Positions 49,001 to 61,771 of a stretch of DNA of 64,000 nucleotides are shown here, piece by piece (within the stretch, counting starts at the first letter, position 1; each line of letters starts with the position of its first letter). The translations under genes were made by a program, and so were the position numbers. Origin of the DNA: Trichostrongylus colubriformis (lineage: Eukaryota; Nematoda; Chromadorea; Rhabditida; Trichostrongylidae); assembly GCA_963978905.1 (NCBI GenBank), contig OZ022260.1:6623725-6687724 (forward strand), given 5' to 3'. The notes under the pieces were generated by a model, which saw only the letters and a list, made by a program, of their open reading frames with translations, was not told the DNA's origin and did no database searches.

Positions 49001-52000
49001 ACATCAGGGGTGACAGACTGAAATCAAGAAAATATGTAAGACAATTTCTCGGAAAACAGAGATAGACTCACATTCTTAGCATATGCAACGCTGTGAATCG
49101 AATAAACGTGCTATCCGATGGTAGCAGGTCTTCAGAATGGATTATCAGGGTTTGATGAACAGCATCATACCTATAGTGAAAAGAGTACTGATAACACTCT
49201 CATGATTCTGTGAACCTCGATAGAGAGGAAATGTTGCTACACATGACAGACGAGCGGATGAGAAAAATCAGACTTAAACATGAGAGACATACATAAGAGA
49301 TCGCTACGCCACTGCACGCTCAAGTGTCGTGCATTACCGACCTGTATGTACGAAATATAGAAATCAACACACATACTCATATTTGTCCAGCTCCGGGCAC
49401 AGTTTCGTTTTCAAGGACAAGTCGTCTGGCACTTGTTTGATGCGTAATAACGCGTCCACCAAACATCGCACGAAGAATGTCGGTTGGCTGTCTGAAATGG
49501 TGCTCCGGTATAATAGCACCCATACACTGGCTGAAGGAGCGCGGCCTCAGAAACGGGACGTAATTTTGATCCAGTCGAAGTGGCTCATCTATATCGGTCA
49601 TCCGCACCCGTGTCAAGTCTTTCCTCGTCTTGCCAGAGATCACACCCAGTAGTGCTCTGACTGTGTATCTGGTCCATTGAGAAAGCTGCGGTTCAAATTG
49701 AGTAAACGTTGTTGTACTCTTTCAGGATGGACATGTATCGAGGAGCTAGGCGAATGTGTGATGCACGCAGTGCAAGAAGCGTTTCCTTAGTGAAGGGACA
49801 GACAACTCGTTTAAAAAGTATCGGGCGGCCAGAGTAAGTCGCCTCAAGCCCATTTTTACACAAAACGTGGTTCATTCGCTGTGCATGGACCCTCAGCCTG
49901 CGTTTATATCAAACACTCATAAAAACCATAGCGCTGGATTGGTCATACTGACTGCCTGGCCCTTACCTGCATCAAGAAATGTAAACCATCGTACAATGAT
50001 GCGCGCCATTGCTGGAAGAAAGAAGTTTGGCCATTCCTATAACATTTATGAATATAACTTAATTCAAAGACTGTGAAACCACAGTAGTTTACCGTATCAA
50101 ACGAATTTCCATAATTATGGCAACTTAGTTTGTCGCATTTGCTGAACATAATCAAAGCTAGGCCCGCTAATACTTCTAGCTCTGCTGTGTTTTCGGCGCT
50201 GGTGCCCATACGTTCATCACAACTCTAAAAGTACATCTCAAAATTATGATACTTGAGAATCGGTGCAAAGAACTCACATCCATAGCTGTCATTACTCCAC
50301 ACATGATAAAATCAAGCAGTTCAGGTGACAGGGACGGCAACGTCACTTCATTTAGAATATCCAGAGCAGCGAGTAGACATAGTGCACTTATTCGCCATGA
50401 CGGAGAATCCAACGAACTATAAAATAGATGGCTTAATCTTTCACAAGTAAAATATCCATTACCTATATATAAACCACTTGAAAAAAAAACTACTTGGCAT
50501 TGAATATGGAGTCCTCCCATTCAGAGACATCTGATTGCACATGTTCATAGATTTGCGATAAGAAGTCGAACTTTGACTTGAAATGAAACCTATAAAGATA
50601 ACGTTTTTACGTAAGCACTTCACAAAAAGCGTTACTATCGACGTGTCTCCAATGTGTGACAACTGGGCGCGCATTACGGAAAACTCAGCGGTAGGGCTCT
50701 ACTTTCTTGCATAAATCATTATTTACTCACGCATCTGTTGCACGTGTGAGCACAAAATTAAGCCTAAAACACTTTTCACCTTATTTGGCCACAGAAAACT
50801 CAACTCACTCTGTCATCCATTGTTCTAATGATTTCAGCTTCAAATCTGAGCAATCACTTTGTAGCGCCCAATACCAAGCCACTTTTCTTTCAGGTTCATT
50901 CCACGATGACAGCGGTAGTCGAGGATGTATACAAAGCCGTAAATGATGTAGTGTCATGAGAGCTGTGGCAGGAAACGACGGAAGCGCCAATATTGCAGAT
51001 ATTGCTCGAGAAGACGCCAGAGCCGTTTTCTGAAGAATATTGATTTCAGTAAGGTTTCGATATCGTATTCTGTGTTGAACTGGGCAATATTTCGATAGTT
51101 AACTTCAGGGGAATTCGAAAGGATGGGGACCTAAAATGGCAAAGTCAACCAATCCGAGACGTAAATGAATCATATACCTGGAATACTTGTTGCCACTGAT
51201 CTACAATATCGGAAAGGACTTCCGTCATCGTATCACATCGCCATCGTGTATCATAAAACATCTGAGCAATAGGGAATATCGCGGCAGCATAAGCCAAAGA
51301 CACATCATGAGCTTTATCTGCAAAGGTAATATTTTTAGGATGAAAAGTGTACGGCACAGTATTAACGGAATTAAGTTCAAAAAGTTTTTTTTTACCTTCA
51401 CAATCTATAGAGAGGTAGATCAGTGCTCTACGAGCCGATTTTTCGAGGGAAGCTAGTAGTTGTTCCTTGGAATCAGCTGTTTTCTTCTCATTTTGAAAAG
51501 AATCACCGAACAATCCATACGTGGCTACCACATCGCTTGCCATCTGAAAGTGCTCAATTTATTATCTCTGAATTCTTTCATGAAATCAAATGTCTAATTC
51601 AGTCTCGTGACTCTGTGATGGTTACACTGACAAGGGGGATCAGTCGCACTGTGAATAGTAAACTTGGAAGCGTTCACTTAGGTCACGTTTATACTCAGGG
51701 ACAGGACGCATTTATACCGGGGACCGTTGACTATCGCTGGCTCACGATCATGCTGTGCTGATCGCACGGTGACAGTATTGGACACGGGAACGAGTCACGG
51801 TGCGCCTCGACCAGGCACCCGTCGGGTGCTAAGATTATTGAATGCTGTGCACTACGTCAATGGCCCATCGCAACTATAGCGCGCGGTCGCCGAGTATGAA
51901 CACTGTCTTAGATACTTCAATATTTTCATAAACCGCTTACTTTGAAGGAGTGTCATAGAAAGATGGTTTCGGATGACTGGGAAGAACACAGGAAGGAATT

Positions 52001-55000
52001 TGGCATAACGGATGTGGAGAATAAAGGCTAAACACTCACATATACATCGAAACCTGCTAACATCGACAGAAGTTCATCTTGCGTAGGAAGTAGAGCTCTA
52101 TACCGGCTGTCAGCATACAGCAGTTGTGAGCACACCATGCCGACGCGTTGTAAACTAAAGAAATTTCTTTTCATACTTTGTCGAACCAAACCTCGAAAGA
52201 GAACCACTACCTTTCGAGCGAATAAGTTTCGGAAGACTGTGATTCATCAAGATAGGATAACAACGCATCGCGAATCACCACTTCACAGGGAGGGAACCGT
52301 GAAAGATTATGTAAGATAGAATCAATTTCTGAAAAAAATATGTGACTAATTTCCCTTCTAGAAATATACTTCAAAGGTGAATGTAGATTAGTTTTCGAGT
52401 CATGACATTTTTTATTTTAAGGAGACCAAAATATAAGAGGATCTGGAAAAAAACAAAGGATCTAGAATCCTCAATAAGCATTACCTTCATCAGATGTGCC
52501 GTTGATAAAGAGCGAGTGAAACGATAGCCGTGAAAATTCAGCAGTCATATCTTCCGGAAGCTTAGAAAACCATAAGTTGTCAATAAAAATAGTGGAAGAT
52601 CTATAATTTTCGAACGAAATAGCTAACCTCCAATGTGTTAATCATTTCAGAGATGAACTGCGTCGTGCACGGTTTGCCGAGCACCGCTGAGAGCACCTCA
52701 CCACGTTGATCAATCTCAATCAAAGTAATAACAATAAGTATAGTAAATACTGCGCAATTAATCAGACTGCAATTTACCTCGATCATTCCCAGTACTTTGG
52801 AAATGGCAGTATAATCCTGCTCTTTTTCCCACTGAACAATGAGCTTCTTCAAAAATGGCAACAGCTCTTCTCCCAGGCTTGACGAAATCATTGGCCAGTC
52901 GGTGGGCCGGAACTCAGTAAGAATGAATGGTGTGAGGGCTGAGGACAACAGCTGCAAGATAAGACACTTTACAGTTCCTATATGAAACAGTTCCAATAAA
53001 TGGTAGTACACTCGGCATCACTCAGGGTCCGGAGAAAGGCTTTTCAATGCTAGAGACACGATCTTCGCAATCAACACGCTCACAGCCGGCTGTATGACGG
53101 TCAGCACTAATTGTGGCTCATTGAGCGCGGTGCACCGCGAATTGCGGCGATCGCAGTATGGTTGCAGAATCACAAACGAAACTTGAATGAACTCACATTG
53201 AGCTCTTTGATTTTATCAGTAGTTTTTCGCAGAATTCGCAGTACAACTTGAGCATATGTAGAGGACGGTTTCGGCTGCTTGCTGAGAAGAGAGATAAGAT
53301 TCACATTCTGAAAACTTCTTCCATTATACAATCTTTCAACACTTTTCCCTTGTGTGAAGATTACTGTCAAAAAAACTGTCAATATAAAACAAGTAAGGAA
53401 TGGACAAAAATTTTCTCTTTTTTTCGTTGGAACATTTAGGATTTGGTCACCACTGGACGCTTTACAACCATGTGCCGAATAGCTTAGCGCATGAGACAGT
53501 TATTTGTATGTTATTAGCGTCGATGGTCCTCTGGCGTCATAAGCATTATAGGACACTTTACTTACGTTACCTATGCTAACGTTGGAGAACAAGTAACACA
53601 TAACGAACCTTGTCTACGTACTCCAAATACTCATCATTGCATGAGAGCAAGGGTTCCACAAAGTCTGGATGAAGTGGAGGGACACGTAGCAGGGCAACAT
53701 GGAATGCTCGTAATGCCCATGAAGATGGAGCCACCAGTAGCGCACAAACAGAGTCGCTTTGAGGGCGCTGCAAGGGAAATGAAAATCGAAAATCCGTGAA
53801 TAATTGTCTCCTTTGCAAACCTTTGCCATAAGATTAAGCTGGAGTGAATCGAGCAGAAAAGTGTTATTTTCCGCAGACAAAGCATTTTTCTCCAGTAACC
53901 ACGACAACAGACCGGTTATAGTCTCTTGGCACTCAGTGGATTCCTCCAGTATGAAATCCACACTTTGGAGTAGCTAAAGATGAAGGCTACCATCAGTCAA
54001 TGAGATTAAAAAATTTAACCAGTAAAATCAAAAACTTACCACTTCAACGATGTTCAGATCTTTTGATTCATCGATCATCTCCTTGTTTGAATAGGTGAAT
54101 TTGACACATTCAGAAAATGATTCTGCCCATAATGGCATGGATCCTCCGATTTCAAAGGGAAGGTTGTCGTTGAACGATGCCAGGAACGATAGGATGAATT
54201 TGGGACGATCATTTACATGTGTAACCAGTACTGCATAAGATGGCAATAGGAAACGTGATGCATGACGCCAATGACTGAAATCGCAAGCTATGCTGGATTA
54301 AGCACATCCTGTGCGTTCATGCTCGGCAGCCGATAGCTGCGACAGCAATTGGCGAAATGTAATTCTGCATCAATGTCGTGGAGTGCGAAGACGCCCATGT
54401 AGGGTGGGGTCCACGAGATCGAATTTCCGCTTCGCGGCGTTTCACTCGCGGCGCCCCCGTACGACTCGCCGTATCGATTGCCCTTGATCGGCCGGCTGAG
54501 CGTGACTGCGTCACGTCTGCGCTTTCCACCCATACCACACTGCCTCGCTTGAAGTCTGCCATCCCCTGCCACTGGCACTCGCACCCGCTGTGCCGCTCAT
54601 CGCGCGCGGCCGCGCGGAAATTCGACCTCGTGGACCCCACCCCTACACCTATTTCCTCTCGCCTAACCAATCGCGGAGTTGCCGTCGGCTGAGATCGCGT
54701 AGATCGATCGCCGAGTATGAACGCTGCCGCGCGCGTACTGCTATATTATGGACTAAAACAGTGAAGCAGTATGGCACTTACACCTCTTTTCGTCTAACCA
54801 GTGATAGAAGTTTGGGAACTACAGCCTTCTGAACATCAAACTTCGAGTAGAACCTAAATTTAAAAAGTTGACTACTATATTTGGTGATTTGTTCCAAGAC
54901 ATACCTTTCATCTGACAGCAAAACAGTGAAAGCTTCAAAGGCCTTCGTACAAATGGATGAATCTGGTGAATCAAGATTTGATATGATCCATGAAGCTAAT

Positions 55001-56885
55001 GGAGTATCAAGCAATAATGGCACGCAATCCGTCATTTTCAGACAAATTCCAAGAAGCGCTGACTTTACCTACAAAAATCATGATCCGAGAAATAGTGAGA
55101 TATAATCGATGTTTTAATAAACCCACCGCTGGAATCCCTTTTGTCAGGTTCTTGATAGCAGCAGTTTGCTTGAAGAAACCCTCCAGAACCTCCTTAAACT
55201 GAGCATTGGTCGATGAATATGGTGCTAGACGACCGATGACTAGCAGGCATTGCGTAGTTAAGCGTGAAACCCGTTGCTCAGGAGAATCCTCGCAATCATA
55301 CCTTAAAAGTATACAGACATTTCTAATAGCCAAAAAATTATCGAAATTCAATGAACAACGAACTTTTGAGATTGGACCAATGCATGCCGACCAGATATGA
55401 TGTCAATGGCAAGTTTAGCGGTGCCAGCAGCAAAAATTGACGTCGCTTGGGAAGTTTTCTCACCAGGAAAATTCTCCGAAAGTACCGCTTCTGCTTGATT
55501 AGAAACTGAGAGACTGTTATCGCATGTTGCAATTAGAACCATAGGCATTACCTGAACATGAAATTTTCGAATACCACATGTCGAGCAAAGAAGGTTATGC
55601 TTATAAAAAAAAAAGATTTACAATTTTCAACTGCCTCTCAGCTGCCTTTTTTAAAGACGAAATGAAAAAGGAAATGATTCGCAAGGATAACATTCGCACA
55701 GTGGGACTGCCATCCTGAAAGAGCAGCAGAAAGATTTCGAAAATGAAAAAAGAGCGAAAATTCGAAAATGTAACGTGAAAGGGAAAAATGGTAAGTAGAC
55801 ACGAAGGAATGACAAAGACCAGTTACTAGAAAATCGGTCGAATTCGGTTTCCATTCCGCTGAAAATCATGGAGACAACCATCCGCCATGTCCATTCGAAA
55901 CATGTTCAAGACTTTTCCAAGGAAACATCAAAATCTTAGGGCGCTGTTTAGAGTTGGTGCTCGCAGTATAGCGGATAGGTATGCGGACAGGAAAGGAACA
56001 AAATAGTTTCGATGGGTGCCTGTGCACGTAAGCAACAACTTGATTACCAGGTACGTACCCATTGCTAGCCTATTTGCCTGATCATGCGTTGTGTGCAGTC
56101 TACAAAACTGATACGAATCTTTTTCGCCTATTCGCCCATTCGCCTGAATCGCCAACTCTAAACGACGCCTAGCAAACACTTGAGGTGAAAATTTACCACA
56201 ATTAGTTTATCCATGCTGGTGGCAAAATGATTATAACAGACTTCCAGCATATCACGATCCTTCTCTTTCAAACAAGTAAGGAGTTCTCGCAAAGCCTGGA
56301 AAGAACGCAGTCTGGAATCAATAATTAAAGCCCACAAAGGCGAGTATGTCGTGAAGTTTCCAATAAATTGCTTACTTTTTCTCGTGTTTGTGGATCCTTT
56401 TTCGACAGCTTCCTCAGTATTAGAACCACATCTTGATCTATTTCTTTACATGGTACGCCTGCTTTTACAGCAGCCGCCGCTTCGAAAACATTGGTGACTC
56501 CAGTGTCAAATCCAATGAAAGTCGTTGATAATCCTGCACGTTCAAGAAATGCCGCGGCACTGGCACTGCTTGCAGCCTGAAGGAAAATAACCATGGCACT
56601 CAGGAACTCAAAACACGGGGCTTTTGATGAAAAAAGATTGAAAACGAAAATTTTACCACCTTGACATAATGCAACTGTAGCCAATTACTTACTTATTGAA
56701 TGACATGCAAGTGTTCCGACCACTATGCGAGTGGTCATCATGGGTGATCTGATACCACACTAATCACCGGAACACTTGCCACGTACTCCCTTATTACAAC
56801 ACAATTAATAAAAGTGATAAACATAAATAGTGAAAGAAGTCTCACAAACCTTTGCATTTCCTTTTCTTCGTTGCGGTTTACTCAT
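46023..56885 (-). CDS. LTN1: Listerin, E3 ubiquitin ligase of ribosome quality control
   Basis: Listerin binds 60S subunits with stalled nascent chains (with NEMF) and ubiquitinates the chain. Exons recognised, gene order: 56850-56885, 56376-56576, 56197-56295, 55364-55551, 55127-55301, 54905-55068, 54784-54853, 54040-54274, 53821-53973, 53609-53767, 53197-53306, 52778-52951, 52628-52714, 52485-52560, 51396-51543, 51178-51317, 50809-51029, 50277-50416, 50093-50224, 49967-50011, about 49387-49491, 49078-49170, 48964-49019, 48770-48890, 48454-48563, 48163-48240, 47938-48030, then 47255-47522, 47010-47132, 46598-46642, 46023-46085. A few exons are missing or approximate. N-terminus: MSKPQRRKGNAK, then TTFIGFDTG and VLILRKLSKKD, as in the conserved NTD. 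The middle is HEAT/ARM-like helices. C-terminus: RWD-like region (EVVAEYTVEETTMRLSIVMP) and RING split over four exons: EACTICMMTIHS, KCRQCKNKFHSNC, YKWFESSSQTSCPLC. All RING Cys/His look intact. Confidence 0.93.
54403..54655. mobile_element. MITE family B relative in an LTN1 intron
   Basis: GTGGGGTCCACGAGATCGAA and its complement CGACCTCGTGGACCCCAC form the ends. The arms contain TTCCGCTTCGCGGCG and CGCGCGGCCGCGCGGAA. The centre (TTTCCACCCATACCACACTG, CTTGAAGTCTGCCATCCCCT) matches the cores at 9228-9460 and 37327-37553. Confidence 0.75.
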
Positions 56886-57128
56886 TCGACAAGATTGTTC
56901 GAAGGAAATTCAAATATGAATGAAAAAGCAGACGAGAATCTTTTCTAGTAGGAACCCAACAGGATTCGGAAATAAGAGTGAAACGACCGTCCGATGCGTA
57001 GTAGACGCAAATGCGGACGAGTTCCTGATTTGCGCGACACGTCAATTTTCAAATCACCGTGAGTTGTACCACCATGATGGGGCGATCTTCAGAGATGACT
57101 CAGCGATCAATCGAGTATTTGACGTGGG

Positions 57129-57352
57129 GTCAAATAAAGTCGGGGGGGGGGGGGGAGGACGCAACTATGCGTTGAAGCGAAGCTCCTTTCCCTCCCTAAG
57201 CTTAGGCTGAAATTCACATCCCGTCCTCCCACATGAGAAAGCACCTGTCTCATCTCTTTAGCCTAAGCCTAAGGAGTGAAAGGAGCTTCGACATCGGTGA
57301 GATATTTGCGTCCCCCACCCCCTTCCCCCTCCCCCGACTTTATTTGGCCACG
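57129..57352. mobile_element. poly-G palindromic element, family C
   Basis: GTCAAATAAAGTCGGGG at the left is matched by CCCCGACTTTATTTGGC at the right. The arms continue with GCGAAGCTCCTTTCCCTCC against GGAGTGAAAGGAGCTTCG, and CTAAGCTTAGGCT against AGCCTAAGCCTAAGG. A run of 14 G and a matching C-rich run sit just inside the ends. It is about 224 bp in length with no frame. Confidence 0.75.
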
Positions 57353-57460
57353 TGTACACTTTTCATTCCGCCGGTTCGTCTGGATCTCCTGGTCGCCTAA
57401 ATGGCCTCATTGCTTGAACGCCTAATCGATGTGTGCTTCTTTTTCTTTTTCCATGGTCGC

Positions 57461-57934
57461 TTAGTCGTTCGCCTGAACAATACCTAAATTCCTGGTGCAT
57501 TTAGTGAGTTGGATTCCAGTTTTGTATGACTCCAGCAAAGCCTGAGAAAAGTAGTCATGAGTTGCCAGATGACTACTGGATTTTTGAAGAGCTAGGTTTG
57601 TCGTTGATTCCATTTCATTTGTTCCTTTTTGAATAATTAGGTTAGTGTTGTTGTTGGTTGTCCCTAATGGCATGATGATCACTTCTGTCTCCTGATAAAT
57701 ACGTGTTGCAACCAAGTTTCGAAACTCTCCAAAAAACCAGGTTGAAGAATCTTCCCAAGAAACATTCCTTTCCATAAGTGTAGTGTTGAAAGAAAGCGTT
57801 TCAGGAAAAATATAACGTTCTTGACTTTTGGAGTTATTGATGTTTGTGACTGTCTCTAATGTCACATACGCAGAAGGGTCCAACGATACTTTAATGGTTT
57901 TTTGTTCAGGAAGTCCTGTGAAACTACCTCGCAC
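57461..57934 (-). CDS. isolated 157-codon open frame, unknown
   Basis: An uninterrupted frame with protein-like composition (for example RYIFPETLSFNTTLMERN, TWFFGEFRNLVATRIYQE), begun by GTG directly after an in-frame TGA, with ATG codons only internal. The antisense frames are closed. I recognise no domain. A tttcacag acceptor near 57924 would make it a terminal exon, but I found no partner upstream. It could be a gene relic or chance. Confidence 0.25.
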   Translation of the reverse strand: MRGSFTGLPEQKTIKVSLDPSAYVTLETVTNINNSKSQERYIFPETLSFNTTLMERNVSWEDSSTWFFGEFRNLVATRIYQETEVIIMPLGTTNNNTNLIIQKGTNEMESTTNLALQKSSSHLATHDYFSQALLESYKTGIQLTKCTRNLGIVQAND

Positions 57935-58677
57935 TCAGCAGACTTCACCGGAATCGTCCACCTCCTCAAAAGCTTTGGTAGGTTTTGCACGTGAAACAGT
58001 TTGATAGTAAGCATTTGTTTTGAATAATTACCTTAGTTTTCTAAGACCGCAGTAGCCCTTACGAAACTACTCTTTGCGGGTGTGTAATAGCAGGTTTCAA
58101 AATCGCGATGTCGCACGTGCCCGCGATGTGCGAAATAAGCGACGCGGTACCACCACCATCTAGTACACTTTCTGGAGTTTTGTTTTCCGTGGTCTCTTCC
58201 TCCGTATTCTAGTTCTAAATCATTCACAACGACATTATGACAATCGTATCGCGCGCTCCATGCGTCATGTCGTACGTGATCCTGCGGCTTTGCGTTTTTG
58301 GGAAATCGCAGGATTGCGGAATAGTTGGTTTGATTTACTTTTCTTCATTCAAACTACTAGCGGGTACATTGTTCGACAAGCATGACTGCACCCTCAGTGT
58401 ATTGTTGTAGGCAGCCCTTATTAATTGTACAGTAGGTAATAAAACGTGTGGTCGCAGAGTTGTGACGTGATGACCGCATTGCTTAACGTGGTGCGCGCCG
58501 CTGCGCTGTCGCGCGCTCATGTTTCATATGCTGTGGCCGCGGTGCCCCTAATTCTGAATACTTCTACCTCGACTAAATTGTAGCTGATTTGCTGATGTAT
58601 ATATTTTTTGAAGTTCGACACAAGAGATAGATTGAAAGTAGCATTGCACTTAACTGTGTAATTTCTTTCACTTCCAG

Positions 58678-61600
58678 TGTAAAAATGAATTCGAAGAGAA
58701 GCTTCGAATATATGCCGATAACATGCGAAAGTTGATTATCACTGCGCGTAAATCAATCAACGATCTGAAGCAGGAGAATCTCACACTAAAACGAAAGTTT
58801 GTATGTCTTAGTCTCATCAACCAGCACCCACCAATGCGTTTTTGTTCAGGCTGGAATCCAGCGGTCTTATTGAATGCCCTGCTTGTCTGTACCACTTCAA
58901 GCCGGAGAAAAAAGATCGGATTCTCCCAAAATATGTCAAAGTAAGTTCATGTTTTTGGATTTCAAACGTATACTAACGAACTGTTCGTAATTTTCCCTTG
59001 TGTTGCAACGTCTCTTACTTTTAAGACGAGAAGGGTAGGGCACTCAATGATGATCAATCTTTCTGGGATGCGCCATGCATTTTTTCTTGGTTCTGAATTG
59101 TAGTTGGGTTCGGTCGGCTTCCTGCTGATATACAAACCAATGCTTTCCTCTTGCCTGGCGGGTATAGTACTAGTTTGCTTACTATGGAAAGATGAAAGGC
59201 TTGGTTGTCTGGAGGTGGACATTGGTCCAAATTTTATTCCGGGACTGTGCAAAGGGCAGCGGCACCACCACGGGCTTGCTGCATTATGATTCATAGCTCC
59301 GATTTTATTACGTGCATTATATTTGTTGTTTCTTCTGACCTTATTTTCAAGGTGCTTTAAAATGATACCGTTTTTCTAAATTTTCAACTCCAATTCTTCC
59401 TTTTGAGATATTTCGTGGCAAGCTTGCTCTTGAAGTTGAATTCTCTTCATTAGATGAGATGTCGGAATGGCTGACATTGAATCAGCTTGATGAAAACAGT
59501 GATGGACTGCCGACAATGGTGACGTTCAACTTGTGTTTTTCGCTTTCAATTTTCTATATCCCGAATTTGTGCTGTTCAGCTTCAAAAAGAAGAGAAGCTG
59601 GATCTGACAACCACTGGAAGCCTCCTTCATAGCCTCCTAAGCGAAAGGAAGGAAATGGAGGCCAAGCGAGAAAGGGTTGTGATTAGTACTCGTCGACGTT
59701 TGAATAACCCAGCGGCAAATAGTAGCTCTACAACAGCACAGCCTGCTTCAAGGGCCTTATCGCAAAGGTCCCACGATATTGGAAAGGCTGAGATTCTCAA
59801 AAATGAGCCTAAGGAACGATATTCGAGCCCGTATATTTCCCATGAGTCGCCGTCACCTATAAATGTTGACAGATCAACTGAGAATCTCGAGGAAAGAGTA
59901 AAACGACTGACTGAGCGGTTGCCATTTCGGTCTTGTGTCGATGTTACAAATAGTCTAAATGAGGCTACATCCATGGAAATGCCAAGGAGTGGCGAAGAAC
60001 GACAAATGAGTCGTGGAAATCATGATAGGAACTCAGAGAACTCATCCAGAGATATGCAGCGGTCAAAAGGTCATAAAATGGAAGTCAGCCTCAGCAAAGG
60101 AGATCCCAGAAGTCGTCGTACTGAACGTGGCAGAGAAGACAGTAGGCGGCCCGGTGCTGATAAGCACGAAGAGGCTTTCACGTCGTCTACTAGTCGTCGT
60201 TCGCACGATGCTGGAATAGAAGAGGACGTTAGACGTTCTTCTAAATCGGGTGAGAGTCATGGAAAACGGAGTCGAGTGGATGACAATCATAATACGGGCC
60301 ACCTTTCAAGCCGCTCTCATGAAATTAGACATCATGCTGAGAAAGAGACGGAAAGTACAAGTAAAAAGGTCATGAAAAATGACCGCAATAATGACAGCCG
60401 ACATCCGCCTCCTGGAAAGGAGAACATCGCTCATCACAAGGAAGTTGATCGAGATAAAAGTCAGAGAGCAAACAGTTTGCATCATAGAAGGGTGGATAGA
60501 AAGCCGAACGAACGTTTAGCGCAAGCCGCATCTTCAGGAAGATCTTCAAGGTCAAGTGTTGAACAGAAGGATTTTAAACCGGATAGACATAGTGATTCTC
60601 GAAGACACGAGTCCAGAAGAGAACACGAATCAACTAGAGGTTAGCTATTTCTTACTCATTAACGAAGAACTATCGTTAATCTCTGGGCTTCCGCTGGATT
60701 TTTCACTATTATGCTGTTTCGAAGCTTGGTGATGATTTGAATGTGTAACAATTTATGTCAGTACTTCTAAAGAACCAAAAAAACTTCGACAGTCTTGAAA
60801 GTTTTTTGAAATGTTTTGCGAATCACGTTTAGAAAGTGCAAAGTAAATATGGTGACTTTGTGAGGCTTTTGAGTTCATATTTCCGTTAGAGGTTTCCATG
60901 CGGAACCAGCTGGTGACCTAAGCGATGGCTTTCATATACCGAAATATCGTATTTTTCATCCTATTTCTGAGGCGGTAGCGTGGGAGGGCACTTATCGGCT
61001 ATTCAGCTTAGAATTTCTTGTTTTTTAAGATTCGGTCAAGCATCATAGCGACTGGAAGGACGTTCGCAATACTCGGACAGATAGATCTATTCAGGAGCGC
61101 TCTGGTGATTTTCAATATAATTTCGATGTCCTTTCTATTAAATTATTCCCAGTTTTCTGTAATTTCTTGCCACCGAAATAGACATGTTTGCGGTTTTTCA
61201 GAGGAGAAAGAGCTTGTGGTGAGGACAGACAGAGCTTGCGAATGGGCGCTGTCATATGAAAATGCATCAACTACGTTGTGAGGACCACAATATGCGGCCC
61301 CCAGGCTTTCCTCTGTTGACGTAGTCATGTGACCATAGCTCTAAAATCCATTATTGTTGAGTTCTTCCACGGATGCGGAGGAGTACTCTTGACGTGTTTG
61401 ATACTTTTTATGTTAGCACGATCTCTTTTGATTGTCGCACCTATCGCTGCCGAGTACGATGTTTATGTGGTGAATGCTGGTGCTAACGATGACTTAAGAC
61501 TCTCAAAGACGACAACCAATTGAATGAGTACATTACTGAAAGATTAGCCTTAATTAGACGCCGTTTTGTTCAGGCAAGTTGCATCGTGATTCTTCGACGA

Positions 61601-61740
61601 GAGAATCTCGCGATCAACATCCCAGTAAACGAAGGTCTCCTGCTCGACGATCTCCACAAAAATTAAGCCATCGTACTGAGCATGTTCACGGCAGAAGCGA
61701 TTGTAAGTGCCCAGTTAGATTTATTTATTTATTTATCTAT

Positions 61741-61771
<31 letters not shown>

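Larger units (their letters stand above)
56886..58677. other. spacer between divergent LTN1 and the Ser/Arg-rich gene
   Basis: Contains a palindromic element at 57129-57352 and an isolated 157-codon open frame on the minus strand at 57461-57934. The missing first exon of the downstream plus-strand gene should lie here, or the gene is trans-spliced. I could not place it. Confidence 0.5.
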
